From assembly GCA_900539735.1 (NCBI GenBank), contig UQDE01000023.1, positions 1 to 35,982 of the forward strand: DNA of 35,982 nucleotides, read 5' to 3'. Below the pieces are notes generated by a model. The model saw only the letters and a list, made by a program, of their open reading frames with translations, had not been told where the DNA came from and searched no databases. Shown piece after piece: positions 7,535-16,224 of this stretch (position 1 is the stretch's first letter; every line of letters starts with the position of its first letter). Both the position numbers and the translations under genes were made by a program. The DNA is from an uncultured Collinsella sp. (GTDB lineage Bacteria; Actinomycetota; Coriobacteriia; Coriobacteriales; Coriobacteriaceae).

Positions 7535-8596
7535 ATGTCCAAAGCACTCGACCCCAAAGACACCTGCGTCCTCGTTACCGGTGGCGCCGGCTTTATCGGC
7601 TCGCACACCGTCGTTCAGCTGCTCGAAGGTGGCTACCAGGTCGTCATCGTCGATGATCTCTCCAACTCCAGCGCCGTCGCCGTCGACCGCGTCAAGACCA
7701 TCGTGGGCGACGAGGCCGCCAAGAACCTCACCTTCTACGAGGCCAACGTGCTCGACCGCAATGCGATGAACAGAATCTTCGATACCCATCAGATCGACCG
7801 CGTCATCCACTTTGCCGGCTTTAAGGCCGTCGGCGAGTCGGTGAGCAAGCCCGTCGAGTACTACCACAACAACATCGAGAACACCCTGGTGCTCATCGAC
7901 GTCATGCGCAACCATGGCTGCAAGTCCATCATCTTCTCGAGCTCCTCGACCGTCTACGGCGACCCGGACAACCCGCCCGTCACCGAGGAGGATCCTAAGA
8001 AGCCCGCGACCAACCCCTATGGTTGGACCAAGTGGATGATCGAGCAGATCCTTATGGACGTCCACACCGCCGACCCCGAGTGGGACGTCGTGCTGCTCCG
8101 TTACTTCAACCCCATCGGCGCTCATCCGTCGGGCCTGATCGGCGAGGACCCCAAGGGCATCCCCAACAACCTAGTGCCCTATGTCGCCCAGGTCGCCGTG
8201 GGCAAGCTCGAGGCCGTTCAGGTCTTTGGCAACGACTACCCCACCCCCGACGGCACCGGTGTGCGCGACTACATCCACGTGTGCGACCTGGCCTCGGGTC
8301 ATGTTGCCGCCCTCAACTGGATGAACGGCAAGACCGGCGTCGAGATCTTTAACCTGGGCACCGGCACCGGCACCTCGGTACTCGAGGTCGTCGCTGCCTT
8401 CTCCAAGGCTTGTGGCAAGGAGCTGCCCTACGTGATCCGCGAGCGCCGCGCCGGCGACATCGCTGCCAACTGGTGCGATGCCTCCAAGGCCGAGCGCATG
8501 ATGGGCTGGAAGGCCCAGTACGACATCGCGGACATGTGCCGCGATAGCTGGAACTGGCAGAGCCACAACCCCAACGGCTTCGCCGACGCCGAGTAG
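7535..8596 (+). CDS. galE: UDP-glucose 4-epimerase
   Basis: GalE interconverts UDP-galactose and UDP-glucose (Leloir pathway and surface polysaccharide precursor supply) in the cytoplasm with bound NAD. The 353-residue short-chain dehydrogenase-type protein shows the glycine-rich NAD motif VTGGAGFIGSHTV near residue 15, a serine/threonine-rich FSSSSTVYG region, and the catalytic YGWTK (Tyr162, Lys166). GTGVRDYIHV and NLGTGTGTSVLE are typical of GalE proper. TAGGAG precedes the ATG. A strong terminator follows, so it is separate from malQ despite the same strand. Confidence 0.95.
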   Translation: MSKALDPKDTCVLVTGGAGFIGSHTVVQLLEGGYQVVIVDDLSNSSAVAVDRVKTIVGDEAAKNLTFYEANVLDRNAMNRIFDTHQIDRVIHFAGFKAVGESVSKPVEYYHNNIENTLVLIDVMRNHGCKSIIFSSSSTVYGDPDNPPVTEEDPKKPATNPYGWTKWMIEQILMDVHTADPEWDVVLLRYFNPIGAHPSGLIGEDPKGIPNNLVPYVAQVAVGKLEAVQVFGNDYPTPDGTGVRDYIHVCDLASGHVAALNWMNGKTGVEIFNLGTGTGTSVLEVVAAFSKACGKELPYVIRERRAGDIAANWCDASKAERMMGWKAQYDIADMCRDSWNWQSHNPNGFADAE

Positions 8597-8618
8597 CAAA
8601 AACCTACATACCGCTCTT

Positions 8619-8654
8619 GCCCCGATCTCACGTTGTGAGGTCGGGGCTTTTTTT
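8619..8654 (+). terminator. Rho-independent terminator of galE
   Basis: GCCCCGATCTCAC pairs with GTGAGGTCGGGGC (13 bp, one G-U) around a tiny loop, followed by seven T residues. Confidence 0.92.
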
Positions 8655-8706
8655 CATGGCATGTAACCATTCGCCGAAAATCGACCAACTTTTTTATCTT
8701 GCCTGT

Positions 8707-8733
8707 ACATGTTTAAACAACATGTTTTACAAT
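8707..8733 (+). promoter_or_regulatory. malQ promoter region with overlapping operator-like palindrome
   Basis: ACATGTTTAAACAACATGT (8707-8725) is an inverted repeat (ACATGTT/AACATGT) and contains the 8-nt palindrome GTTTAAAC. It is followed at 8728 by TACAAT, a good -10 box. Read on the minus strand it gives TTGTTTAAAC, the motif also found upstream of the sugar-binding-protein gene, the TreR-like gene and the PTS gene. A repressor bound here would block RNA polymerase. Confidence 0.5.
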
Positions 8734-8818
8734 AGGCGTATCGAATCAGAACATCGGAGGCGGACTGCACACCCATCGGCAGGCCGACCCCACAACAAGA
8801 AGGTTGGTGAGCGCATTC

Positions 8819-10324
8819 ATGGAGCGTGCAAGCGGCGTCCTCATGCCCGTCTCATCTCTGCCCGGACCATACGGAATCGGCGGCTTTGGCTGGAATGCCT
8901 ACGACTTCGTCGATTTTCTCGCCTCGTGCAAACAACATTACTGGCAGATTCTGCCCCTTACGACGACCAGCTATGGCGATTCGCCCTATCAGTCGTTCTC
9001 GGCCCGCGCAGGCAACCCCAACTTTATCGACTTTGCCGAGCTTATCGAGGCAGGGTATCTGGAGCAGCGCGATATCGATGGCGTGTATCTGGGATCCGAC
9101 CCCAGTAACGTCGACTACGGTGCTATCTTTGGCGGCCGCCGTCAGATTCTCGACCGAGCCGCCGAGCGCTTTGCTGCCGACAAGCCGGCCGATTTCGATG
9201 ACTTTATCCAGGCCAACGAGGACTGGCTCATCCCCTACTGTGAGTTCATGACCGTCAAAGAGGAGTGCGGTCTCAAGGCGTTTTGGGAGTGGCCCGCGGA
9301 GCTCCGCACCCGCGGCGAGGCTTCCGCCAAGGTCTGCGCCGACCATCCGGCGCGTATGCTCTACCACCAGATGACGCAGTACTTCTTCGATCGCCAGTGG
9401 AGCCGCCTCAAGGCCTATGCCAACGAGCGCGACATTCTCATCATCGGCGACCTGCCCATCTATGTCTCGCGTGACTCCGTCGAGATGTGGGCGACGCCTG
9501 AGCTCTTTAAGATCGACGCCGCCGGCAATCCGGTGAGCGTCGCCGGCACGCCGCCCGACCAGTTCTCGGCCACCGGCCAGTACTGGGGCAACCCCATCTA
9601 CGACTGGGACGCCATGGAGTCCGACGGCTTCTCCTGGTGGGAGGGCCGCATTCGCGCCGCCCTCAACATGTACGACGTCATCCGCCTGGATCACTTCCGC
9701 GGCTTCGAGGCCTATTGGGAGGTGCCGTTCTCCTCTCCCGATTCGTCCTACGGTTCGTGGACGCAGGGTCCCGGCCTCAAGTTCTTCAAGACGCTCGAGG
9801 AAAAGCTCGGCACGCTGCCCATCATCGCCGAGGACTTGGGCTTCCTCACCCCCGGCGTCATCGACATGCGCGACAACTCGGGCTTCCCCGGCATGAAGAT
9901 CCTGCAGTTTGCCTTTGAGGGCACCAACTCGTACTACCTGCCGCATAACTACATCGCCAACACCGTCGCCTATGTGGGCACCCACGACAACGAGACGGCA
10001 CGCGGTTGGTTTGAGGGAACGGCCACCCCGCGTCAGCGCGAGCAGGCAGCCCTGTACACCCATCAGCAGGCCGGCGAACCCATGGCAGATGCACTCAACC
10101 GCACCATCGCCGCCAGCGTGAGCGACACGTGCATCTACACCATGCAGGACCTGCTCAACTTGGGCAACGAGGCGCGCATCAACACCCCTGCCACGCTGGG
10201 CGGCAACTGGACCTGGCGCATGCTCGACGGCGCCATCACCCGCGAGCTCGAGCACAAACTCACCGACTGGACCGAGACCTACTTCCGCATCCCGTCGGAA
10301 GCCGAAATCGAGCTTCCTCAATAG
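8819..10324 (+). CDS. malQ: 4-alpha-glucanotransferase (amylomaltase)
   Basis: MalQ (GH77) transfers alpha-1,4-glucan segments between maltodextrins, releasing glucose and making longer chains for phosphorylase. The 501-residue cytoplasmic enzyme begins MERASGVLMPVSSLPG, the normal GH77 N-terminus. Catalytic motifs are visible: IRLDHFRGFEAYW (nucleophile Asp), IIAEDLG (acid/base Glu) and GTHDNETARG (transition-state Asp). The frame is open from a TTG at 8804, but the ATG at 8819 with GGTGA 8 nt upstream matches the family. glgP follows 128 nt downstream on the same strand, a functional pair for glycogen or starch-fragment breakdown. Confidence 0.95.
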   Translation: MERASGVLMPVSSLPGPYGIGGFGWNAYDFVDFLASCKQHYWQILPLTTTSYGDSPYQSFSARAGNPNFIDFAELIEAGYLEQRDIDGVYLGSDPSNVDYGAIFGGRRQILDRAAERFAADKPADFDDFIQANEDWLIPYCEFMTVKEECGLKAFWEWPAELRTRGEASAKVCADHPARMLYHQMTQYFFDRQWSRLKAYANERDILIIGDLPIYVSRDSVEMWATPELFKIDAAGNPVSVAGTPPDQFSATGQYWGNPIYDWDAMESDGFSWWEGRIRAALNMYDVIRLDHFRGFEAYWEVPFSSPDSSYGSWTQGPGLKFFKTLEEKLGTLPIIAEDLGFLTPGVIDMRDNSGFPGMKILQFAFEGTNSYYLPHNYIANTVAYVGTHDNETARGWFEGTATPRQREQAALYTHQQAGEPMADALNRTIAASVSDTCIYTMQDLLNLGNEARINTPATLGGNWTWRMLDGAITRELEHKLTDWTETYFRIPSEAEIELPQ

Positions 10325-10372
10325 GAGCTACCGCGCCCAACCCCTCCCCACCGTGCGGACGCGCTTGCTTTT

Positions 10373-10406
10373 CCCGCGCGAGGCCACCCCAATCCCCTCG
10401 CGCGGG
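10373..10406 (+). terminator. Hairpin between malQ and glgP
   Basis: CCCGCGCGAGG and CCTCGCGCGGG form a perfect 11-bp stem with a 12-nt loop, followed by CTTCTTATG. It may be a weak terminator or an intercistronic processing hairpin that lets malQ and glgP differ in expression. Confidence 0.6.
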
Positions 10407-10452
10407 CTTCTTATGAATTGCAGACATGAAACAACCCATCACAGGAGAAAAC

Positions 10453-12720
10453 ATGCCCCAAATTAACCTCATGGAACTCGCCGAGCAGTCTTTTGGCACC
10501 TCGCTCGAGCAGCTCGACGACCGTCGCATTTACAAGCTGCTGGTCAAACTCGTGCAGGAGCGCTCTGCCGCCCGCCCGCTCAACAACGGCAAGAAAAAGC
10601 TCTATTACATTTCCGCCGAATTTTTGATCGGCAAGCTGCTCATCAACAATATGATCGACCTCGGCATCTACGACGAGGTTAAGGACCAGCTCACCGCCGC
10701 AGGCCACGACCTCAACAAGATCGAGGAGTTCGAGGTCGAGCCGTCACTCGGCAACGGCGGCCTGGGCCGCTTGGCCGCGTGCTTCCTGGATTCCATCGCC
10801 ACGCTGGGCTTGACCGGCGATGGCGTGGGCCTCAACTATCACTACGGTCTGTTCCGTCAGCGCTTTGTCGACAACCAACAGAAGGCCGTCCCCGACGAGT
10901 GGCTCGGTGAGCAGGACATCCTAGTCGACGATGACCGCTCCTACACCGTCGAGTTCGGCGATTTTGCCGTTACCTCCAAGCTCGTCAACATCGACGTGCC
11001 CGGTTACGGCCAGCCCACCAAGAACCGCCTGCGCCTGTTCGACCTGGCGAGCGTCGACGACGGCCTGGTCCCCGGCAGCTCCATCGACTTCGACAAGACC
11101 GAGATCGCCAAGAACCTCACCTTGTTTCTCTACCCCGACGATTCCGACGAGCAGGGCCGCCTGCTTCGCATCTACCAGGAATACTTCATGGTGAGCAACG
11201 CCGCCCAGCTCCTGATCGACGAGGCCATCGAGCGCGGTAGCAACCTGCACGATCTGGCCGACTACGCCGTGGTCCAAATTAACGACACGCACCCCACCAT
11301 GGTCATCCCCGAGCTCGTTCGCTTGCTCACCACCGAGCATGGCATCGAGTTTGACGAGGCCGTGACCATCGTACGCTCCATGGTCGCCTACACTAACCAC
11401 ACGATTCTTGCCGAGGCGCTCGAGAAGTGGCCGCTCGCCAGCCTGCAGAAGGTCTCCCCTGCCATCGCCGACATTATCGTCAAGCTCGATGAGATCGCGA
11501 AGGCCGAGCACGATGACCCGTGCGTCGCCATCATCGACGAATACGACACCGTCCACATGGCCCACATGGACATCCACTTTGGCTTCTCCATCAACGGCGT
11601 AGCCGCCCTCCACACCAAGATCCTGGAGGACACCGAGCTTCATCCGTTCTACGAGATCTATCCCGAGAAGTTCTCCAACAAGACCAACGGCATCACCTTC
11701 CGCCGCTGGATCCATGGGGCCAACCCCGCGCTCGCCAGCCTGCTCGACGATGTAATCGGCACCGACTGGCGCAGCACCGGCGATCTGAGCAAACTCGCCA
11801 AGTTCGCCGACGACAAGGACGTTCTTGAGCGCCTGGCCGCCACCAAGGTCGAGGCCAAGACCATCATGCGCCAGTTCATGGCGCTCGAGCAGGGCGTGAC
11901 CATTCCGTCCAACGCCATCATCGATGTTCAGGTCAAGCGTATCCACGAGTACAAGCGCCAGCAGATGCTCGCGCTCTACATCATCTGGAAGTATCTCGAC
12001 ATCAAGAACGGCAATAAGCCTAAGCACCCCGTCACCATCATCTTTGGCGGCAAGGCGGCCCCTGCCTACACCATCGCGCAGGACATCATCCATCTGATCC
12101 TGACGCTGTCGCAGTGGATTGCAAACGACCCCGACGTGGCTCCCTACCTGCAGGTTGTCATGATCGAGAACTACAACGTCACCGCTGCCGAGCGCGTGAT
12201 CCCCGCTGCTGACATCTCCGAGCAGATCAGCCTGGCCTCCAAGGAGGCGAGCGGCACCTCCAACATGAAGTTCATGCTCAACGGCGCCCTGACCCTGTGC
12301 ACGCTCGACGGTGCCAACGTGGAGATCGCCGAGCTCGTCGGCGACGAGAACATCTACACCTTTGGTGCCTCGTCCAAGCAGGTCGAGCAACTCTACGCCG
12401 ACGGCACCTATGACGCCGGCGCGCTCTACCACAAGCCCGGCATCAAGCTACTGGTGGACTTCATCACCAACCCCGCCTTTATGGCGACCGGCAACGCCGA
12501 GCGCCTGCAGCGTCTGCACGACGACATCAAGGGCAAGGACTGGTTTATGGCCCTGCTCGACATTGAGGAGTACATCCAGACCAAGGAGCGCGTGCTGGCC
12601 GACTACGAGGACCAGGACGCCTGGATGCGCAAGGCGCTCGTCAATATCGCCAACGCCGGCACCTTCTCGTCCGACCGTACGATCTCCCAGTACAACGACG
12701 AGATTTGGCACCTGAGCTAG
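10453..12720 (+). CDS. glgP: Glycogen/maltodextrin phosphorylase
   Basis: A GT35 phosphorylase that releases glucose-1-phosphate from alpha-1,4-glucans using phosphate and pyridoxal phosphate. The 755-residue protein has GNGGLGRLAACFLDS and the PLP-site segment EASGTSNMKFMLNGALTLC (Lys606 in NMKF). KRIHEYKRQQM and IIFGGKAAPAY are also family hallmarks. An in-frame ATG at 10426 exists, but 10453 (MPQINLMELAE) is preceded by AGGAG at ideal spacing. Its length is that of bacterial maltodextrin phosphorylases; glycogen and maltodextrin specificity cannot be separated by eye. With malQ it feeds glucose-1-phosphate to glycolysis or, via UDP-glucose, to galE. Confidence 0.95.
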   Translation: MPQINLMELAEQSFGTSLEQLDDRRIYKLLVKLVQERSAARPLNNGKKKLYYISAEFLIGKLLINNMIDLGIYDEVKDQLTAAGHDLNKIEEFEVEPSLGNGGLGRLAACFLDSIATLGLTGDGVGLNYHYGLFRQRFVDNQQKAVPDEWLGEQDILVDDDRSYTVEFGDFAVTSKLVNIDVPGYGQPTKNRLRLFDLASVDDGLVPGSSIDFDKTEIAKNLTLFLYPDDSDEQGRLLRIYQEYFMVSNAAQLLIDEAIERGSNLHDLADYAVVQINDTHPTMVIPELVRLLTTEHGIEFDEAVTIVRSMVAYTNHTILAEALEKWPLASLQKVSPAIADIIVKLDEIAKAEHDDPCVAIIDEYDTVHMAHMDIHFGFSINGVAALHTKILEDTELHPFYEIYPEKFSNKTNGITFRRWIHGANPALASLLDDVIGTDWRSTGDLSKLAKFADDKDVLERLAATKVEAKTIMRQFMALEQGVTIPSNAIIDVQVKRIHEYKRQQMLALYIIWKYLDIKNGNKPKHPVTIIFGGKAAPAYTIAQDIIHLILTLSQWIANDPDVAPYLQVVMIENYNVTAAERVIPAADISEQISLASKEASGTSNMKFMLNGALTLCTLDGANVEIAELVGDENIYTFGASSKQVEQLYADGTYDAGALYHKPGIKLLVDFITNPAFMATGNAERLQRLHDDIKGKDWFMALLDIEEYIQTKERVLADYEDQDAWMRKALVNIANAGTFSSDRTISQYNDEIWHLS

Positions 12721-12747
12721 CTCATTCCCCTTACCCATCCTCTTGAG

Positions 12748-12779
12748 AAACGGAGTCGTGGCAACACGGCTCCGTTTTT
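12748..12779 (+). terminator. Rho-independent terminator of glgP
   Basis: AAACGGAG-T-CGTG pairs with CACG-G-CTCCGTTT around GCAA, followed by a T run (five consecutive T in total). Confidence 0.9.
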
Positions 12780-12860
12780 GTGCCCGCACGTTACCCTGTG
12801 ATCCGACTCGGCCAAACAATCTCGATCCGTAGCAATTACTCAACAAAAACGGTCCCAGCC

Positions 12861-13036
12861 GTTACAGATTGAGACATACCGGCCCCTCCCCTTGGGTTTA
12901 TCTCAATCTGTAACATCTAGCAGGTGTAATTCGCCTTTGGTGTTACAGATTTAGATGAAATGGTTGGCACAGCGGAACCGTCTCGATCTGTAACATCTAA
13001 CGTCCGAAATCGGCCCTACCCGTTACAGATCGAGAC
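12861..13036. repeat. Five-copy alternating inverted-repeat array (GTTACAGATYGAGAC)
   Basis: A 15-nt motif occurs at 12861-12875 (forward, GTTACAGATTGAGAC), 12900-12914 (reverse), 12942-12956 (forward, GTTACAGATTTAGAT), 12980-12994 (reverse) and 13022-13036 (forward, GTTACAGATCGAGAC). Starts are spaced 39, 42, 38 and 42 nt. Successive copies can pair to give hairpins with 15-bp stems. The two copies of the reverse type are each followed by CATCTA. Together with the flanking terminators this fills the 455-nt gap between glgP and the ABC ATPase gene; no ORF is supported there. Confidence 0.9.
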
Positions 13037-13068
13037 AAACGACCGGTCAGACAATCCCAACACAAAGA

Positions 13069-13107
13069 AAGGCTCCCCTCTCGCCCAGTGGACGGGAGGG
13101 GAGCCTT
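13069..13107 (-). terminator. Terminator of the ABC importer operon
   Basis: AAGGCTCCCCTC and GAGGGGAGCCTT form a perfect 12-bp stem with a 15-nt loop. Read on the minus strand the stem is followed by TTCTTTGTG. It lies about 70 nt past the stop of the ATPase gene and may work in both directions. Confidence 0.8.
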
Positions 13108-13175
13108 ATATGTGACCGCGGCAAAAGGATGGCAATACCGCAGTCGCCCAAAGGGAGGGCCTGGATGCACCGGGC

Positions 13176-14375
13176 CTAGATAAGGTTCTTGCCAGAGACC
13201 TTATCGAAGAGATGGGTCGCGTTCTTCTCGAACTTGAACCAGATGGGGTCGCCCGCCTTGAGCGCGCCCTTGGCCTCAAGGTCGACAACGGGAATGATCA
13301 GGACGAACTGGCCATCGGGAGCGGTCACGTGGACATGCTCGGTCGAACCCATGAGCTCGGTCACCTCGACGGTACCCTGGAGCGCGCCCTCCTCGCCCTT
13401 GTCGGCAAGCAGAATCTGCTCGGGGCGCACGCCGGCCGTAATCTCCTTCACGTCGCCGCCGTCCCAGTTGAGAGCAAGCTGAGCGCAGGTCTCGGGGGCG
13501 AGCGCCACGTTCATATCCTCGGTCTTGACGGTAAAGCCGTTGCCAGAGCGCACCAGCTGGGCATCGAAGAAGTTCATCTGCGGCACGCCGATGAAGCCGG
13601 CGACGAAGATGTTCGCGGGGTGGTTGAAGACCTCTTGCGGCGTGGCGGTCTGCTGGACGACGCCGTCCTTCATGACCACGATGCGATCGCCGAGGGTCAT
13701 GGCCTCGGTCTGGTCGTGAGTGACGTAGATGAACGTGCCCTTGATCTCGTGGCGCAGCTTAATGAGCTCGGCACGCATCTGGTTACGAAGCTTGGCGTCC
13801 AGGTTGGACAGCGGCTCGTCCATCAGGAAGACCTTGGGGTCACGCACGATGGCGCGGCCGATAGCGACACGCTGGCGCTGGCCGCCGGAGAGCGCCTTGG
13901 GCTTACGGTCGAGGTACTCGGTAATGCCCAGAATCTCGGCAGCAGAGCGAACCTTGCGGTCGATCTCGTCCTTGGGAACCTTCTTGAGCTCGAGCGTAAA
14001 TGCCATGTTCTCGTACACCGTCATATTGGGGTACAGAGCGTAGCTCTGGAACACCATGGCGATGTCGCGGTCCTTGGGCGCCACGTCGTTGACACGCTTG
14101 CCGTCGATGAGCACATCGCCCGAGGTAATGTCCTCCAGGCCGGCGACCATGCGCATCGTCGTGGACTTACCGCAGCCAGAGGGGCCAACGAGGACGACGA
14201 ACTCCTGGTCGTGAACGGTGAGGTTGAAGTCCTCTACAGCGAGCACACCGTCCTCGGTAACCTTGAGGTTGTGCTTCTTCTCCTCGGTCTTCTTCTTTTT
14301 GCCAAAGAAGCCCTTCTTTTTTGACTCGTTGTTGGGATACACCTTCTGAACATGTTTGAGAACGATCTCGGCCAT
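13176..14375 (-). CDS. Sugar ABC transporter ATP-binding protein (MsmK/UgpC type)
   Basis: The ATPase that powers a CUT1 sugar importer, on the inner face of the membrane. The 399-residue protein has Walker A GPSGCGKSTT, signature LSGGQRQRVAIGRA, Walker B VFLMDEPLSNLDAKLR and the switch histidine VTHDQTEA, then a C-terminal MalK-like regulatory (TOBE) domain (AGVRPEQILL). Unusually, a Lys-rich insert (SKKKGFFGKKKKTEEKKH, about residues 18-35) interrupts the first beta-strand region after MAEIVLKHVQKVYPN. It closes the operon binding protein-permease-permease-ATPase. MsmK-type ATPases can serve several importers. Confidence 0.93.
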   Translation of the reverse strand: MAEIVLKHVQKVYPNNESKKKGFFGKKKKTEEKKHNLKVTEDGVLAVEDFNLTVHDQEFVVLVGPSGCGKSTTMRMVAGLEDITSGDVLIDGKRVNDVAPKDRDIAMVFQSYALYPNMTVYENMAFTLELKKVPKDEIDRKVRSAAEILGITEYLDRKPKALSGGQRQRVAIGRAIVRDPKVFLMDEPLSNLDAKLRNQMRAELIKLRHEIKGTFIYVTHDQTEAMTLGDRIVVMKDGVVQQTATPQEVFNHPANIFVAGFIGVPQMNFFDAQLVRSGNGFTVKTEDMNVALAPETCAQLALNWDGGDVKEITAGVRPEQILLADKGEEGALQGTVEVTELMGSTEHVHVTAPDGQFVLIIPVVDLEAKGALKAGDPIWFKFEKNATHLFDKVSGKNLI

Positions 14376-14443
14376 GTCTCTACCTTTCGATATGCGGCGC
14401 CGCGCTGAGGGGCGCCGCAGAAACTTGCAAAACAGTTACGGCA

Positions 14444-15283
14444 TCAGCCCTTGACGGCACCTGCCACCACGCCGTCGATGATGTACTTCTGACAGAGGAT
14501 GTACATGATAACGATGGGGATAACGACCATCATGATGCAGGCCATCATGGGGCCGAGCTCGACGTGGCCGTAGCCGCCGCGGAAGTACTGGATCAAGATA
14601 GGAATGGTCTTGTACTTGGTGGAGTCGAGCGTAAGGTAGGGCAGCAGATAGTCGTTCCAGACCCACATGGTCTCGAGGATGCCGACCGAAAGATAGGTGG
14701 GCTTCATGATGGGAAGGACGATCTTAAAGAACACCTGGACCGGGTTGCAGCCGTCGATCATGGCCGCTTCCTCAATCTCGAGCGGGATGTTCTTGACGAA
14801 GCCGGCGAACATAAAGACCGCCAGGCCCGCGCCAAAGCCGAGGTAGATAAAGCAGATGTTGAACGGCGTGTTGAAGCCGATGCGGTCCGCCAAATTGGAC
14901 AGCGTGAACATGAGCATCTGGAAGGGCACGACCATCGAGAACACGAACAGGTAATAGAAGAAGTTCGAGATCTTGTTGTTGACACGAACCACGTACCAAG
15001 CGCACATGGAGCAGCACACCAAGATCAGCACGACCGACGTGACCGTGATGATGAGCGAGTACATAAATGCCGAGGCAAAGCCCTGCTCGTTAAGGGCGTG
15101 CATGTAGTTTGCGAGGCCGTTGAACGTCTCGGGCGTGAGCAGATCGAATGCCGTGGTGGTGCTGATTGCGGTCGCTTTCTTAAAGGAATTGAGCGCGATC
15201 ATAAACACAGGGTAGATCCACGCGAGCGACAGAATCGTAAAGAAAATCGAGAGCGCGCGGTTGATAACCTTATCGCGTTTCAT
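14444..15283 (-). CDS. Sugar ABC transporter permease (MalG type)
   Basis: A 279-residue inner-membrane permease with about six hydrophobic segments, starting with ALSIFFTILSLAWIYPVFMI. The EAA loop that contacts the ATPase reads EEAAMIDGCNPVQVFFKIVL. It is the second permease of a CUT1 heterodimer. Its ATG overlaps the stop codon of the preceding permease gene by one base (TAATG), which indicates translational coupling. The ATPase gene follows after 68 nt. Confidence 0.93.
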   Translation of the reverse strand: MKRDKVINRALSIFFTILSLAWIYPVFMIALNSFKKATAISTTTAFDLLTPETFNGLANYMHALNEQGFASAFMYSLIITVTSVVLILVCCSMCAWYVVRVNNKISNFFYYLFVFSMVVPFQMLMFTLSNLADRIGFNTPFNICFIYLGFGAGLAVFMFAGFVKNIPLEIEEAAMIDGCNPVQVFFKIVLPIMKPTYLSVGILETMWVWNDYLLPYLTLDSTKYKTIPILIQYFRGGYGHVELGPMMACIMMVVIPIVIMYILCQKYIIDGVVAGAVKG

Positions 15284-16137
15284 TACTGCTGCACCTCCTT
15301 GGACCTCGTGGCCTTAAGCTGGATCATGGAGATGGCCACGACCAGGATGCAGAAGATAACCGCCTTGGCCTGACCAATGCCCTGCCATGCGATACCGGCA
15401 CGCGAATAGAACGTGTTGTAGATGTTCAGGGCGAGCATCTCGGTGGAGTGCGCGGGGGCGCCACCGGTAAGGGCGAGGTTCTGGTCGAACAGCTTAAAGC
15501 CGTTGGTGATGGACAGGAACAGGCAGATGGTGATGGTCGGCATCAGGTTAGGGATCTTAACCTTCCAAAACGTCTGCCATGCCGTAGCGCCGTCGACCTT
15601 GGCGGCCTCGATGTAGTCGGACGGAATGGACTGCAGACCAGCGATGTAGATGATCATCATGTAGCCGACCTGCTGCCACAGGGTCAGGATGATAAGGCCC
15701 CAGAAGCCAGCAGCAGAGTTAAGAGCGATGAGCTGGGCGCCCACGTTGGAGAGCAGGCAGTTGATCAGAATCTGCCAAATGTAGCCCAGCACGATGCCGC
15801 CGATCAGGTTAGGCATAAAGAAGATCGTACGGAAGATGTTGGTGCCTTTGAGCGCCTTGCGGGTGAGCGCCTGCGCAATGGCCAGGGCGATCACGTTGAT
15901 GAGCACCGTCGACAGGAAGGCAAACGCCACGGTAAAGAAGAACGACGTGGAGAACTGCGGATCGGACAGCGCGCGCACGTAGTTCTCGATACCGACAAAG
16001 TGCGCGTTACTAATGATAATAAACTGGCAGAACGAGAGATAGAAGCCCTGGATAAAAGGGATCACGAACCCGATCATAAACGCCAGGCACGTGGGCAGCA
16101 TAAAGAGCGGCCACCAGCGCTTGAGTGCTTTGCCCAT
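15283..16137 (-). CDS. Sugar ABC transporter permease (MalF type)
   Basis: A 284-residue inner-membrane permease starting MGKALKRWWPLFMLPTCLAF, with six predicted membrane segments. The EAA loop is EAAKVDGATAWQTFWKVKIP. It pairs with the MalG-type permease encoded next (1-nt overlap). It has the short form seen in Gram-positive CUT1 systems rather than the extended E. coli MalF. A GC-rich hairpin separates it from the binding-protein gene upstream. Confidence 0.93.
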   Translation of the reverse strand: MGKALKRWWPLFMLPTCLAFMIGFVIPFIQGFYLSFCQFIIISNAHFVGIENYVRALSDPQFSTSFFFTVAFAFLSTVLINVIALAIAQALTRKALKGTNIFRTIFFMPNLIGGIVLGYIWQILINCLLSNVGAQLIALNSAAGFWGLIILTLWQQVGYMMIIYIAGLQSIPSDYIEAAKVDGATAWQTFWKVKIPNLMPTITICLFLSITNGFKLFDQNLALTGGAPAHSTEMLALNIYNTFYSRAGIAWQGIGQAKAVIFCILVVAISMIQLKATRSKEVQQ

Positions 16138-16157
16138 AAAAGGGTCCTTTCAATATG

Positions 16158-16193
16158 CAGGGGGCGGGCAAACCAACGTCTGCCCGCCCCCTG
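16158..16193 (-). promoter_or_regulatory. Intercistronic hairpin between binding-protein and permease genes
   Basis: CAGGGGGCGGGCA and TGCCCGCCCCCTG form a perfect 13-bp stem with a 10-nt loop in the 87-nt gap. No T tract follows, so it is more likely a 3'-end stabiliser or partial terminator that keeps binding-protein mRNA above permease mRNA, a known pattern in sugar ABC operons. Confidence 0.65.
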
Positions 16194-16224
16194 TCGCTAA
16201 TCAGATAGCTTGGGCAGCAACTGC

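Noticed and set aside
8852..10321. Minus-strand open frame opposite malQ (489 codons)
   Set aside because: Antisense shadow of malQ; no recognisable domain.
10921..12432. Minus-strand open frame opposite glgP (503 codons)
   Set aside because: Antisense shadow of a clear phosphorylase; Val/Gly/Asp/Leu-rich translation without motifs.
12861..13036. CRISPR array
   Set aside because: Repeats alternate orientation, are only 15 nt, and no cas gene is near.
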